Shown: piece after piece, positions 45,862-53,371 of the stretch
Layout of the letters: every line of letters starts with the position of its first letter
Position numbering within the stretch: position 1 is the stretch's first letter
DNA from: Micromonospora_J zhanjiangensis
GTDB taxonomy: Bacteria; Actinomycetota; Actinomycetes; Mycobacteriales; Micromonosporaceae
Length of the DNA: 64,000 nt
Reading direction: 5' to 3'
Assembly: GCF_042650605.1 (NCBI RefSeq)
Contig: NZ_JBHSBN010000004.1
Location: 258,947 to 322,946, forward strand
Program-made: the position numbers and the translations under genes
The notes under the pieces: generated by a model
Told to the model about the DNA's origin: nothing
The model's database searches: none
What the model saw: the letters and a program-made list of their open reading frames with translations, nothing else

Positions 45862-46416
45862 TCACCCCGGACATGCCGAGGACGCGGCGAGCCGGTCGGC
45901 GATGATCCGGGCGCAGGCGAGGGCCTCGGTGTGGGTGGTGTCCACCTCCAGGTCGTATTCGACACCCCGGTGGACCAGGTCCGCCTGTGACTCGGCCATC
46001 CCGCAGACCCGATCCCCCCGGGCCAACTCCCGACCCGCGGCCACCGCCGCCGCACACCGCACCCCGACCCACAGTACGTCCAGCCCGGCGAGCGCCTCGC
46101 GCCATCGTTGCTGGGATCCCGCGCCGCCGAGGAAGACGTCGTCGACGATGACCCGGGCGCCGGCGCGTACCGTCGCGGCGACGCCTGCCATCCACGCCGC
46201 CTGGAGTGTCGAGAACTCCGGTCCCACGTCGACCCCGCCGTCCGGGGCGAAGACGATGCCGGTGTCCGAACCACTCATCGACGCGGGCATCGCGGCGATC
46301 AGCGTGTCGACGCCGACCGTCAGCCACGGGTCCGGCAGGACCGCCTGGAGGCACCGGGCGATTCCCGACTTGCCGGAACTCGATCCGCCGTTCAACACGA
46401 TCACCCGGGTCGTCAC
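45862..46416 (-). CDS. Chloramphenicol phosphotransferase-like P-loop kinase
   Basis: A 184-residue P-loop protein with Walker A GGSSSGKSGIAR, followed by PDPWLTVGVDTLIAAMP, the pattern of the chloramphenicol 3-O-phosphotransferase-like family. Later motifs are VIVDDVFLGG and DLEVDTTHTEAL. Substrate is unknown; most chromosomal members are not drug-resistance enzymes. The GTG at 46416 overlaps the stop of the upstream gene by four bases (GTGA), so the two are an operon. Confidence 0.82.
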   Translation of the reverse strand: MTTRVIVLNGGSSSGKSGIARCLQAVLPDPWLTVGVDTLIAAMPASMSGSDTGIVFAPDGGVDVGPEFSTLQAAWMAGVAATVRAGARVIVDDVFLGGAGSQQRWREALAGLDVLWVGVRCAAAVAAGRELARGDRVCGMAESQADLVHRGVEYDLEVDTTHTEALACARIIADRLAASSACPG

Positions 46417-46784
46417 GCCGCCACCTCGTCCAGGCGGGCCTGCAACTGGTCGCGGCAGCGCAGCAGGAGCCCGGCGATCTCGTCGAAGGTGGCGGCGTCG
46501 ACCCGGCCGTTCTCGAACCACATCGCCCGTACGGCCGTGTGGGCCTGGGTGAGGTAGGAGCCGGCGGCCTCGACCAGGCCGACGAACTCGTCGCGGTGCT
46601 CCGGGGGTGCGAACTGCACCGACCCGCGGGCCGCCCGCAGCGGCTCACCGGGGGAGGCGAAGACCGCCGTCGGGTCGCCGCCGGCCTGGTCGGCGCCGAT
46701 CCAGGCGAGGAGGTACTCCAACTCGGTCGCCGCCAGGGTCAGCCGGCCGACCGCCAGGACGGTTTCGTCGGTGAGTCGCCGCAC
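46413..46784 (-). CDS. Hypothetical protein, helical
   Basis: A 123-residue, mostly helical protein (LTDETVLAVGRLTLAATELEYLLAWIG, then EIAGLLLRCRDQLQARLDEV) with no motif I recognise. It is translationally coupled to the P-loop kinase downstream, which suggests a shared task. Confidence 0.65.
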   Translation of the reverse strand: MRRLTDETVLAVGRLTLAATELEYLLAWIGADQAGGDPTAVFASPGEPLRAARGSVQFAPPEHRDEFVGLVEAAGSYLTQAHTAVRAMWFENGRVDAATFDEIAGLLLRCRDQLQARLDEVAA

Positions 46785-46887
46785 CGGCCAACCGTAATGG
46801 ATGCGCCCGGCCGGACCGGCCAGGCGGCGCGTGGGCCGGCCGGGTGGACGAACAGAGCGCGTCGTGGTCGCCCGGCCGGCTGGGCGG

Positions 46888-47076
46888 TCAGGGTCGCCGG
46901 GTGGAGTCCACGAAGGAGCGCCAGGCGGTGGGGGAGAAGACCAGCGCCGGCCCGTTGCGGTCCTTGCTGTCCCGTACGGCGACCACGTCGGACAGGTTGT
47001 CGGCCACCTCCACGCAGTTGCCCGAGTTGCCGCTGCTGCGGGTGCTCTTGCGCCAGATCGCCCCGGTCAGGTCCAT
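46888..47076 (-). CDS. DUF397 domain protein
   Basis: A 62-residue protein with the family pattern WRKSTRSSGNSGNCVEVA, then VVAVRDSKD and LVFSPTAWRSFV. It overlaps the XRE regulator upstream by 10 bases, the standard pairing in streptomycetes and micromonosporas, where many copies occur and the small protein modulates its HTH partner. Confidence 0.9.
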   Translation of the reverse strand: MDLTGAIWRKSTRSSGNSGNCVEVADNLSDVVAVRDSKDRNGPALVFSPTAWRSFVDSTRRP

Positions 47077-47867
47077 GCTTCCGCCGCCTCCGAGATCATC
47101 TTGATGGTCTGCCCGTGCGAGACCGCCTCGGCCCGCACCGCCTCCCAGGACTGCCGCAGCGATCGTACGTCCGCGGTCCGCTCCACAAAAGTGCCGTGCA
47201 ACTGGTTGTCCAGGTACCCGATCTCGTCCGCGTCCGGCGGGGTGGCCAGGACGAACGCGCCGTTCAGGCCGGGATAGGCGCCGACGTCGCGCGGCACCAG
47301 GTGCAGGTGCACCCGGGTCCGGCTGCCGACCTCCACCAGGTGCCGGAGCTGGTCGCGCATCACCTTCGGGCCGCCGACCGGCCGCTCGATCACCGTGTAG
47401 TCCAACACCGCGACGAGCAGCGGCGGATTCGGCCGGGTCAGCACGCTCTGCCGTTCGAGCCGGGCTGCCACCTGCTGTTCCATCGGCTCACCGACAAGTT
47501 GGCTGGCGCCCTCGTGCAACGCCCGGGCGTAGTCCTCGGTCTGCAGCAGGCCGGGGACGACCAGCGGCTCGAACGAGCAGAGCCCGGTCGCCTCCCTCTC
47601 GATCGCCACCCACTCGCGGAACCAGGGCAGTACCACCTCGCGCAGCAGCGCGGCCCGGATCCGCAGCAGCAGCCCGTCGGCGCCGAGCACCGCGTCCGCC
47701 CGTTCGGCGAACTCCAGCCGGGGCGGTCGGCGGCACTGCTCGACGGCGGCGACCAGCGACGCCGAGTAGTTGATTTTCTCGCCGAGGGCCTCCTGGGACA
47801 GCCCGGCGGCGGTCCGCAACCGGCGTAGCTCGCCGGCGAACAGGTCGAACAACGGTGACAACTCCAT
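47067..47867 (-). CDS. Scr1-type XRE regulator (HTH plus DUF5753)
   Basis: A 266-residue regulator. The HTH occupies about residues 12-70 (LRRLRTAAGLSQEALGEKINYSASLVAAVE). The DUF5753 region follows (FREWVAIEREATGLCSFEPLVVPGLLQTEDYARAL to FVLATPPDADEIGYLDNQLHG). The ATG at 47867 has GGAGAG six bases upstream. It is coupled to the DUF397 gene and divergent from a small hypothetical gene, a common three-gene arrangement. Confidence 0.9.
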   Translation of the reverse strand: MELSPLFDLFAGELRRLRTAAGLSQEALGEKINYSASLVAAVEQCRRPPRLEFAERADAVLGADGLLLRIRAALLREVVLPWFREWVAIEREATGLCSFEPLVVPGLLQTEDYARALHEGASQLVGEPMEQQVAARLERQSVLTRPNPPLLVAVLDYTVIERPVGGPKVMRDQLRHLVEVGSRTRVHLHLVPRDVGAYPGLNGAFVLATPPDADEIGYLDNQLHGTFVERTADVRSLRQSWEAVRAEAVSHGQTIKMISEAAEAWT

Positions 47868-48098
47868 TCGCACTCTCCTGCACATGAGAAGGATTCGCCG
47901 CACGTCCGCGCTGGTGCAGCGCGAACGGCTTCCGACCGTAGTCGCTCGGTCACAAAAATGGTGTCCCGGCGGGACCGCTCGGACCTGTCGGACCGCCGAC
48001 CGGGATGACGGCGGTACGACGCCCGACGGGCGGGACCGCGGGCCGCCCGTCCCCGGAACGGGCGGCCCGTCCACCGACCGGCGATCGAGGAGGCCCCA
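47868..48098. other. Divergent promoter region with a 12-bp hairpin
   Basis: This 231-bp gap between the XRE regulator and the gene at 48099 has a short AT-rich stretch (TCACAAAAATGG near 47950). It also has a perfect 12-bp hairpin at 48039-48069 (CGGGCCGCCCGT and its complement) that would fold in the leader of the rightward message. No gene is supported. Confidence 0.5.
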
Positions 48099-48461
48099 AT
48101 GCAGATCGGATCCCGCTGGCCGGTGAACGGCATCCAGCCGTACAAGATTCCGGTGTTGGCGCTGGACCGGTTGGACCGGAAGACGCCGGCGGACGCGCGC
48201 CAGGCGCGGCGGCACGTGCCGCTGCGGCCGATCTGGATCTGCCGGGCCTGCGCGGCACCGTGGCCGTGCGCGATGGCCCGGCTGCTGCTGCGGGCCGGCT
48301 ACCTCCACGACCGGGTCGGTCTGGCCGTGCACCTGTGCGGGCTGCTGCACGAGGCGGCGCGCGACCTCTACCGGCTCAACCCGCACGACGCCCCGCCGCC
48401 GCGCGCGCTGTTCGAACGGTTCGTCGGCTGGACCACGTACCAGGATCCGACCGCCCGTTGA
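48099..48461 (+). CDS. Hypothetical protein linked to XRE/DUF397 loci
   Basis: A 120-residue protein with a short cysteine motif WICRACAAPWPCAMAR and a helical C-terminal half (LHDRVGLAVHLCGLLHEAARDLY). Proteins of this kind commonly lie divergent from XRE/DUF397 pairs in actinomycetes and are sometimes labelled flavin reductase without support. The ATG at 48099 follows AGGAGGCCCCA. Function unknown. Confidence 0.7.
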   Translation: MQIGSRWPVNGIQPYKIPVLALDRLDRKTPADARQARRHVPLRPIWICRACAAPWPCAMARLLLRAGYLHDRVGLAVHLCGLLHEAARDLYRLNPHDAPPPRALFERFVGWTTYQDPTAR

Positions 48462-48490
48462 GCGTGACTCACGCCGGTGCTCCTCAGCGC

Positions 48491-48760
48491 ATGTCCTACC
48501 GTCGTGGTGTGAAAGAAGTTGGACTGCGAGGGTTACGGCAGAACGCCGGCAATCTGGTACGCCGGGCTCAAGCGGGAGAACAGGTGGTGATTACTGTCGC
48601 CGGAAGGCCCGCAGCCGTGCTCGGTCCCGTCCAGTCGAGGAGCTGGCGCCAGTGGGACGATCTCGCCGAAATCTTCGACCAGCTCACCGACCCGGAGTGG
48701 GACGGCGCCCGGGGGTCGCTGGACGGATCCGTCGTCGATCCGCCGGGTGTGGAACGGTAG
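48491..48760 (+). CDS. Phd/YefM-family antitoxin, no toxin adjacent
   Basis: An antitoxin of about 84-89 residues. The N-terminal DNA-binding part VGLRGLRQNAGNLVRRAQAGEQVVITVAGRPAAVLGPV is typical of the family, and the C-terminal toxin-wrapping segment is Asp/Glu-rich. The start may be ATG 48491 or GTG 48509. No PIN/VapC or RelE-type toxin gene follows; the next gene is hisE. A TTA codon at 48533-48535 is rare in this genome. Confidence 0.82.
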   Translation: MSYRRGVKEVGLRGLRQNAGNLVRRAQAGEQVVITVAGRPAAVLGPVQSRSWRQWDDLAEIFDQLTDPEWDGARGSLDGSVVDPPGVER

Positions 48761-48875
48761 GCCTGCCTTCACGCACCGGCGTCCCCGGTGCGGCGACGGA
48801 CCGTCCGTCCAGCACCTGGTACGCGGTCACCCCTGCCAGGGGCGGCGGACGGTTCGGCTGCGAGAATCGGGACCC

Positions 48876-49139
48876 GTGAAGACGTTCGAGGAGCTGTTCG
48901 CCGAGCTGCAGGCCAAGGCCGCGGCCGGCACACCGGGCTCGGCGACCGTGGCCGCGCTGGAGCGCGGCGTGCACGCCATCGGCAAGAAGGTGGTCGAGGA
49001 GGCCGCCGAGTCGTGGATGGCGGCCGAGCACGAGGGGCCCGAGCGGGCCGCCGAGGAGATCTCCCAACTGCTCTACCAGGCCCAGGTGCTGATGCTCGCC
49101 ACCGGTCTGGAGCTCAAGGACGTCTACCGACATCTCTGA
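48876..49139 (+). CDS. hisE: Phosphoribosyl-ATP pyrophosphatase
   Basis: An 87-residue MazG-fold enzyme for the second step of histidine synthesis. FEELFAELQAK, the helix IGKKVVEEAAESWMAA with the metal-binding EExxE pattern, and EEISQLLYQAQVLMLA are present. GTG start at 48876. It precedes hisG by 48 bases, the usual actinobacterial hisE-hisG pair. Confidence 0.95.
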   Translation: MKTFEELFAELQAKAAAGTPGSATVAALERGVHAIGKKVVEEAAESWMAAEHEGPERAAEEISQLLYQAQVLMLATGLELKDVYRHL

Positions 49140-49187
49140 GTGCCACCTTTCGCCATGATCGTTTACTGTCCGAAGGAGCACTCAGCG

Positions 49188-50033
49188 ATGCTGCGTATCG
49201 CCATCCCGAACAAGGGCACCCTGTCCGCCCCGGCCGCGCAGATGCTGCGCGAGGCCGGCTACCGGCAGCGCACCGACGACCGTGATCTGGTCTGCCGGGA
49301 CGAGGCCAACGACGTCGAATTCTTCTACCTGCGCCCGCGCGACATCGCCACCTACGTCGCGTCGGGCGATCTCGACCTCGGCATCACCGGCCGGGACCTG
49401 CTGGTCGACGCCGCCAGCGGCGCCGAGGAGATCATGGATCTCAACTTCGGCGGGGCCACCTTCCGGTTCGCCGCTCGGCCGGAGACGCTGTCGTCGGTCG
49501 ACCAGATCGGCGGCCGGCGGGTTGCCACCGCGTACCCCGGGGTGGTGGAGCGCTACCTGGCCGAGCACGGCCTCAAGGCCGAGGTGATCCAGCTCGACGG
49601 CGCGGTGGAGAACGCCATCGGGCTCGGCGTGGCCGACGTCATCGCCGACGTGGTCGATACCGGGGCCACCCTGCGCCAGGCCGGCCTGGTCGTCGTCGGC
49701 GAGCCGATCCTGCGGTCCTCGGCGGTGCTGATCGGCCGGGCCGGCGCGCCGGCCAACCCCCGGGTCGACCAGCTCGACCGGCGGCTGCACGGCGTCCTGG
49801 TCGCCCGGCGGTACGTGATGCTCACCTACGACGTCCGGGTCGACCTGCTCGACCGGGCCAGCGCGCTGACCCCGGGCATCGAGTCGCCGACCGTCTCGGC
49901 GCTGCACCGGGAGGGTTGGGTGGCGGTGAACGCGATGGTGCTGCGCGGCGACGTGCACCAGATCATGGACCAGCTCTACGACCTCGGCGCGCGGGCGATC
50001 CTGGTCACCAACATCCACGCCTGCCGCCTGTGA
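49188..50033 (+). CDS. hisG: ATP phosphoribosyltransferase (long form)
   Basis: A 281-residue enzyme that starts histidine synthesis and is feedback-inhibited by histidine through a C-terminal regulatory domain (about residues 208-281), which is present. IPNKGTLSAPAAQML, SGDLDLGITGRDLL, and the PRPP-binding DVVDTGATLRQAGL identify it. The ATG at 49188 follows AAGGAG by nine bases. Confidence 0.96.
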   Translation: MLRIAIPNKGTLSAPAAQMLREAGYRQRTDDRDLVCRDEANDVEFFYLRPRDIATYVASGDLDLGITGRDLLVDAASGAEEIMDLNFGGATFRFAARPETLSSVDQIGGRRVATAYPGVVERYLAEHGLKAEVIQLDGAVENAIGLGVADVIADVVDTGATLRQAGLVVVGEPILRSSAVLIGRAGAPANPRVDQLDRRLHGVLVARRYVMLTYDVRVDLLDRASALTPGIESPTVSALHREGWVAVNAMVLRGDVHQIMDQLYDLGARAILVTNIHACRL

Positions 50034-50059
50034 GTACGACGGGTGGCACACTGGGTGCC

Positions 50060-50521
50060 GTGACCGAGTCCCGGACCGTACGCCTGCGTCCGTACCGTAT
50101 CCGCCTGGTGTGCTGGCCGGCGGCGATCCTGCTGCTGGTGGTCTTCAGCCTGATCGCCACCTCGCTGCACGGCTCCACCGGCGCCGACGGAGGCACCTTC
50201 CAGCGCGGCGACCAGCTCGCCATGATCGGCCTCGGGGTGCTGGGGGCGCTCGGCGCCCTCTGGTTCACCCGCCCCCGGGTCGACGCGGACGAGCGCGGGA
50301 TCCGGGTGCGGAACGTGGTCGGCTCCTACGACCTGCCCTGGGAGGTGGTCCGGGCCGTCCGGTTCGACCGGGGTGCGGCCTGCGCCAGCCTGGAGTTGCA
50401 CGACGACGATCGGGTGCCGCTGATGGCCCTGCAGGTGGCGGACAAGGACCGGGCGGTGGCCGGGGTCCGGCAGTTGCGTGCCCTGCACGCCGCCCACCAG
50501 GCCCAACCCGCCGCCGGCTGA
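50060..50521 (+). CDS. PH-domain membrane protein, function unknown
   Basis: A 153-residue protein with two transmembrane segments (about residues 15-37 and 55-72) followed by a bacterial PH-like domain (VDADERGIRVRNVVGSYDLPWEVVRAVRF). The GTG at 50060 has CACACT ending seven bases upstream, fitting a leaderless start. A GTG at 50030, overlapping the hisG stop, is an alternative giving ten more residues. Commonly found next to hisG in actinobacteria. Confidence 0.8.
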   Translation: MTESRTVRLRPYRIRLVCWPAAILLLVVFSLIATSLHGSTGADGGTFQRGDQLAMIGLGVLGALGALWFTRPRVDADERGIRVRNVVGSYDLPWEVVRAVRFDRGAACASLELHDDDRVPLMALQVADKDRAVAGVRQLRALHAAHQAQPAAG

Positions 50522-50593
50522 TCCGTGCCGCCGGCGCCCCTGGCCGACGCGCCGGGCCGGGGGCGCCGGTTCGCGGTCTGTCGACCGACCTGG

Positions 50594-50865
50594 TAACCTT
50601 GCGGTGTCGACCATGCTGTCGACGGGTGCTCACGTGCCCATGACAGCCATAAAGCGGAGCGCCTGCTCCCACCCGCGTCGCCGATACCGGCGTCCGGGTC
50701 CGGTCCCCGGTTCGGGTTCGCCCGATCCGGACATACGGCCATCGGCCGTATCGGACCGGTCGAGCGGGCCCCGGCATGTGCCGGGGCCTACTGCTTTCCG
50801 GGCCGGCCTCCGCGCGGAGGCTGCCGGGGTCGGCTCCTATCGGAGTACGGACTCGAGGAGGCCCC
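50594..50865 (+). promoter_or_regulatory. infC promoter and long structured leader
   Basis: TAACCT at 50594-50599 is a good -10, giving a leader of about 260 bases. The leader contains a GTCGAC hairpin at 50606-50623 and a perfect 10-bp hairpin at 50767-50788 (GGCCCCGGCA with its complement), followed by a CCGCGCGG-type fold near 50806-50818, then AGGAGG at 50856-50861. A structured leader before the IF3-L35-L20 operon suggests attenuation or autoregulation; I do not recognise it as a described motif. Confidence 0.55.
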
Positions 50866-51519
50866 ATCAGCGTCGAACCACGCGTGAACGATCAGATCCG
50901 GGCTCGTGAGGTCCGTCTGGTCGGCCCTGAGGGTGAGCAGGTGGGCATCGTCCCGCTGGAGCGCGCCCTGCAGTTGGCCGCCGACGTCGACCTGGACCTG
51001 GTCGAGGTCGCGCCGATGGCGCGCCCGCCGGTGTGCAAGCTCATGGACTTCGGCAAGTTCAAGTACGAGAGCGCACTCAAGGCGCGCGAAGCGCGGCGTA
51101 ACCAGCAGCAGACGGTCATCAAGGAGATGAAGCTCCGGCCGAAGATCGACCCGCACGACTACGAGACCAAGAAGGGTCACGTGGTGCGGTTCCTCAAGGC
51201 GGGCGACAAGGTCAAGGTCACGATCATGTTCCGTGGCCGTGAGCAGAGCCGACCCGAACTTGGCTACCGGCTGCTGCGCCGGCTCGAGTCGGAGATCTCG
51301 GACCTGGGTTACGTCGAGGCCGCGCCGAAGCAGGACGGTCGAAACATGATCATGGTTCTGGCCCCGCACCGGGCCACCAAGGCAGCCGCGGTAGCCGCCA
51401 CGGCCAACCGTGGTGGCACGCCCAGGGATCAGAACACCGCCGAAGCCACCGCCGGACCGGCCGTCGAGGCCGCAACCGCCGGTGACACCGGCACCGTCGC
51501 CGACAACAGCGGCGAGTAA
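50866..51519 (+). CDS. infC: Translation initiation factor IF-3, probable AUC start
   Basis: A protein of about 217 residues that prevents premature subunit joining and checks the start codon. The N-domain (VNDQIRAREVRLVGPEGEQVG), the linker helix (YESALKAREARRNQQQT) and the C-domain (KIDPHDYETKKGHVVRFL, GREQSRPELGYRLL) are normal, with an Ala-rich tail of about 35 residues. AGGAGG sits four bases before an in-frame ATC at 50866, giving ISVEPRVND. The first standard codon, GTG 50884, is poorly placed. IF-3 genes are known to use rare AUU or AUC starts for autoregulation. Confidence 0.93.
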   Translation: MSVEPRVNDQIRAREVRLVGPEGEQVGIVPLERALQLAADVDLDLVEVAPMARPPVCKLMDFGKFKYESALKAREARRNQQQTVIKEMKLRPKIDPHDYETKKGHVVRFLKAGDKVKVTIMFRGREQSRPELGYRLLRRLESEISDLGYVEAAPKQDGRNMIMVLAPHRATKAAAVAATANRGGTPRDQNTAEATAGPAVEAATAGDTGTVADNSGE

Positions 51520-51538
51520 CAGGGGAGAGACGTTTTAC

Positions 51539-51733
51539 ATGCCGAAGATGAAGCCGCACTCCGGAATGGGCAAGCGGGTCAAGGTCACTGGTCGTGGCAA
51601 GATCATGTCGGAGCAGACCGGCAAGCGTCACCTGCTGGAGGGAAAGTCCTCCCACGTGACCCGTCGGATGACTGGCACGGTCGAGGTGGCCAAGGCCGAC
51701 GTCAAGCGCATCAAGAAGCTGCTGGGCCGCTGA
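51539..51733 (+). CDS. rpmI: 50S ribosomal protein L35
   Basis: A 64-residue basic ribosomal protein: MPKMKPHSGMGKRVKVTGRGK, then SHVTRRMTG and KRIKKLLGR, exact for the family. AGGGGAG precedes the ATG. Second gene of the infC-rpmI-rplT operon. Confidence 0.98.
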   Translation: MPKMKPHSGMGKRVKVTGRGKIMSEQTGKRHLLEGKSSHVTRRMTGTVEVAKADVKRIKKLLGR

Positions 51734-51765
51734 CGCGCGCCACCGCGACATAAGAAGGAGTTGAG

Positions 51766-52158
51766 ATGGCACGCGTCAAGCGGGCTGTGAACGCCCAGAA
51801 GAAGCGCCGTACCCTGCTCGAGACCGCGAGCGGCTACCGGGGGCAGCGCTCCCGGCTGTACCGCAAGGCCAAGGAGCAGGTGCTGCACTCGATGCAGTAC
51901 AGCTACCGGGACCGTCGTGACCGCAAGGGCGACTTCCGGCAGCTGTGGATCACCCGGATCAACGCGGGTGCCCGGGCCAACGGGCTGACCTACAACCGCC
52001 TGATCCAGGGTCTGCGCCTGGCCGGCGTCGAGGTCGACCGCAAGATCCTGGCCGACCTGGCGGTCAACGACGCCACCGCGTTCGCGGCCATCGTCGAGGT
52101 CGCCAAGGCCGCCGTCGCGGCCGAGGGCACCGGCGGCGCGTCCGCCCAGGCCGCCTGA
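51766..52158 (+). CDS. rplT: 50S ribosomal protein L20
   Basis: A 130-residue ribosomal protein needed early in 50S assembly. MARVKRAVNAQKKRRTLLE, YRGQRSRLYRKAKEQVLHS and the globular part FRQLWITRINAGARANGLTYN are typical. AAGGAG precedes the ATG. Confidence 0.98.
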   Translation: MARVKRAVNAQKKRRTLLETASGYRGQRSRLYRKAKEQVLHSMQYSYRDRRDRKGDFRQLWITRINAGARANGLTYNRLIQGLRLAGVEVDRKILADLAVNDATAFAAIVEVAKAAVAAEGTGGASAQAA

Positions 52159-52190
52159 TCGAACCGCGGCACGTCACCGAGGCGCCTCCC

Positions 52191-53090
52191 ATGTCGCACC
52201 GTCGACCCGGGGGGCGCCTCGACGCCGTCCGAGGACAGGAACCCACGCTGTTCACCGCCCGTACGCCCCGGGTGGTCGCCGCCCGCCGGCTGCACCGCCG
52301 CCGCGACCGCGAGGCCGCCCGCCGGTTCCTCGCCGAGGGGCCGCAGGCCGTCCGCGAGGCGCTCGCCCGGCCCGGCACCGTCGCCGAACTGTTCGGCACC
52401 CCGGCCGCCCTGGACCGGTACGCCGACCTGACCGCCGCCGCGACCCGGGATGGCGTACCCGTGTCACCGGTGACCGACGACGCGCTCGCGGCGTTGACTG
52501 AGACCGTGGCCCCGCAGGGCCTGGTCGCGGTCTGCCACCACCTGGACCGGTCACTGGCGCGGGTGCTGGCGCCCGGCCGGCGGTCCGAGCGGCCGCCGGT
52601 GCCCGGTCACCGGCTGGCAGCGGTGCTGGCCGGGATCCGCGACCCGGGCAACGCCGGCACGGTGCTGCGCACCGCCGACGCGGCCGGCGCCGGCGCGGTG
52701 GTCTTCGCCGGCGAGACGGTCGACCCCTACAACGGCAAGTGCGTCCGCGCCTCGGCCGGCAGCCTGTTCCACGTCGACGTGGTCCGCGCCGCCGACCCGG
52801 CCGCCGTCGTCGCCGACCTGCGCGCCGCCGGGTACGCGGTGTTCGCCGCCTCCGGCTACGGCGAGACCGACCTGGACCTGCTCGCCGACGCCGGCGGCCT
52901 GGCCCGGCCGACCGCCTGGCTGTTCGGCTCGGAGGCACACGGACTGCCGGACGAGTTGGCCGCCGCGGCCGACGCCCGGGTCCGGGTGCCCCTGCACGGC
53001 CGGGCCGAGAGCCTCAACCTGGCTGCCGCCGCGGCCGTTTGCCTGTACGCTTCGGCCAGAGCACTCAGAGACAGGGAGTCCACCCCGTGA
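52191..53090 (+). CDS. SpoU/TrmH-family RNA 2'-O-methyltransferase
   Basis: A 299-residue SPOUT enzyme. An N-terminal substrate-binding domain (residues 25-110) precedes the knotted SAM domain with the three motifs GIRDPGNAGTVLRTADAAG, LFGSEAHGLP and GRAESLNLAAAAAVCLYA. It probably methylates 23S rRNA or tRNA ribose; the position between rplT and pheS is conserved in actinobacteria. The ATG at 52191 lacks a strong ribosome-binding site, so the start could be a little downstream. Confidence 0.92.
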   Translation: MSHRRPGGRLDAVRGQEPTLFTARTPRVVAARRLHRRRDREAARRFLAEGPQAVREALARPGTVAELFGTPAALDRYADLTAAATRDGVPVSPVTDDALAALTETVAPQGLVAVCHHLDRSLARVLAPGRRSERPPVPGHRLAAVLAGIRDPGNAGTVLRTADAAGAGAVVFAGETVDPYNGKCVRASAGSLFHVDVVRAADPAAVVADLRAAGYAVFAASGYGETDLDLLADAGGLARPTAWLFGSEAHGLPDELAAAADARVRVPLHGRAESLNLAAAAAVCLYASARALRDRESTP

Positions 53091-53149
53091 CGAACGCCGC
53101 GACGCGTTCCTTTAGCCAGCCCGCCGGTCCCGGCGGGCGGCAGGGCTGA
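53087..53149 (+). CDS. Possible 20-residue leader peptide before pheS
   Basis: A GTG overlapping the methyltransferase stop (GTGA) opens a 20-codon frame (VTNAATRSFSQPAGP and on) ending at 53149. It spans the hairpin at 53119-53138. It has a single Phe, so classical phenylalanine attenuation is unlikely. Translation is uncertain. Confidence 0.25.
   Translation: MTNAATRSFSQPAGPGGRQG
53119..53138 (+). terminator. Terminator-like hairpin upstream of pheS
   Basis: A perfect 9-bp stem, GCCCGCCGG with its complement and a two-base TC loop, lies 28 bases after the methyltransferase stop. It is followed by a pyrimidine-rich stretch (CTCTTCCTCC at 53151-53160). It probably ends the upstream transcript. 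Confidence 0.55.
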
Positions 53150-53204
53150 CCTCTTCCTCCCTGCGAGCCTCCCACCGGCGGGCAGCGGCGCAGCCGCGCG
53201 TCCG

Positions 53205-53210
53205 TAGACT
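53205..53210 (+). promoter_or_regulatory. -10 element (TAGACT) for pheS-pheT
   Basis: TAGACT, the same hexamer as before efp and def, would start a transcript near 53217 with a leader of about 155 bases before the pheS ATG. I see no T-box in that leader. Confidence 0.5.
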
Positions 53211-53371
53211 GTGCCGGTCGCCGGCGCCGATGTCGTCCCGCACCGCGCCCGGTTCCTGAAGCCGGGCGACGAGTGCCCCGCCATGGCCGCCGACCGCTGA
53301 CCCACCACGGTGTCGCTGGCGCCCCAGTCGCCAGACCGACTCCGCCGCGAGGCAGGGAGTGCCCGTAAGTC

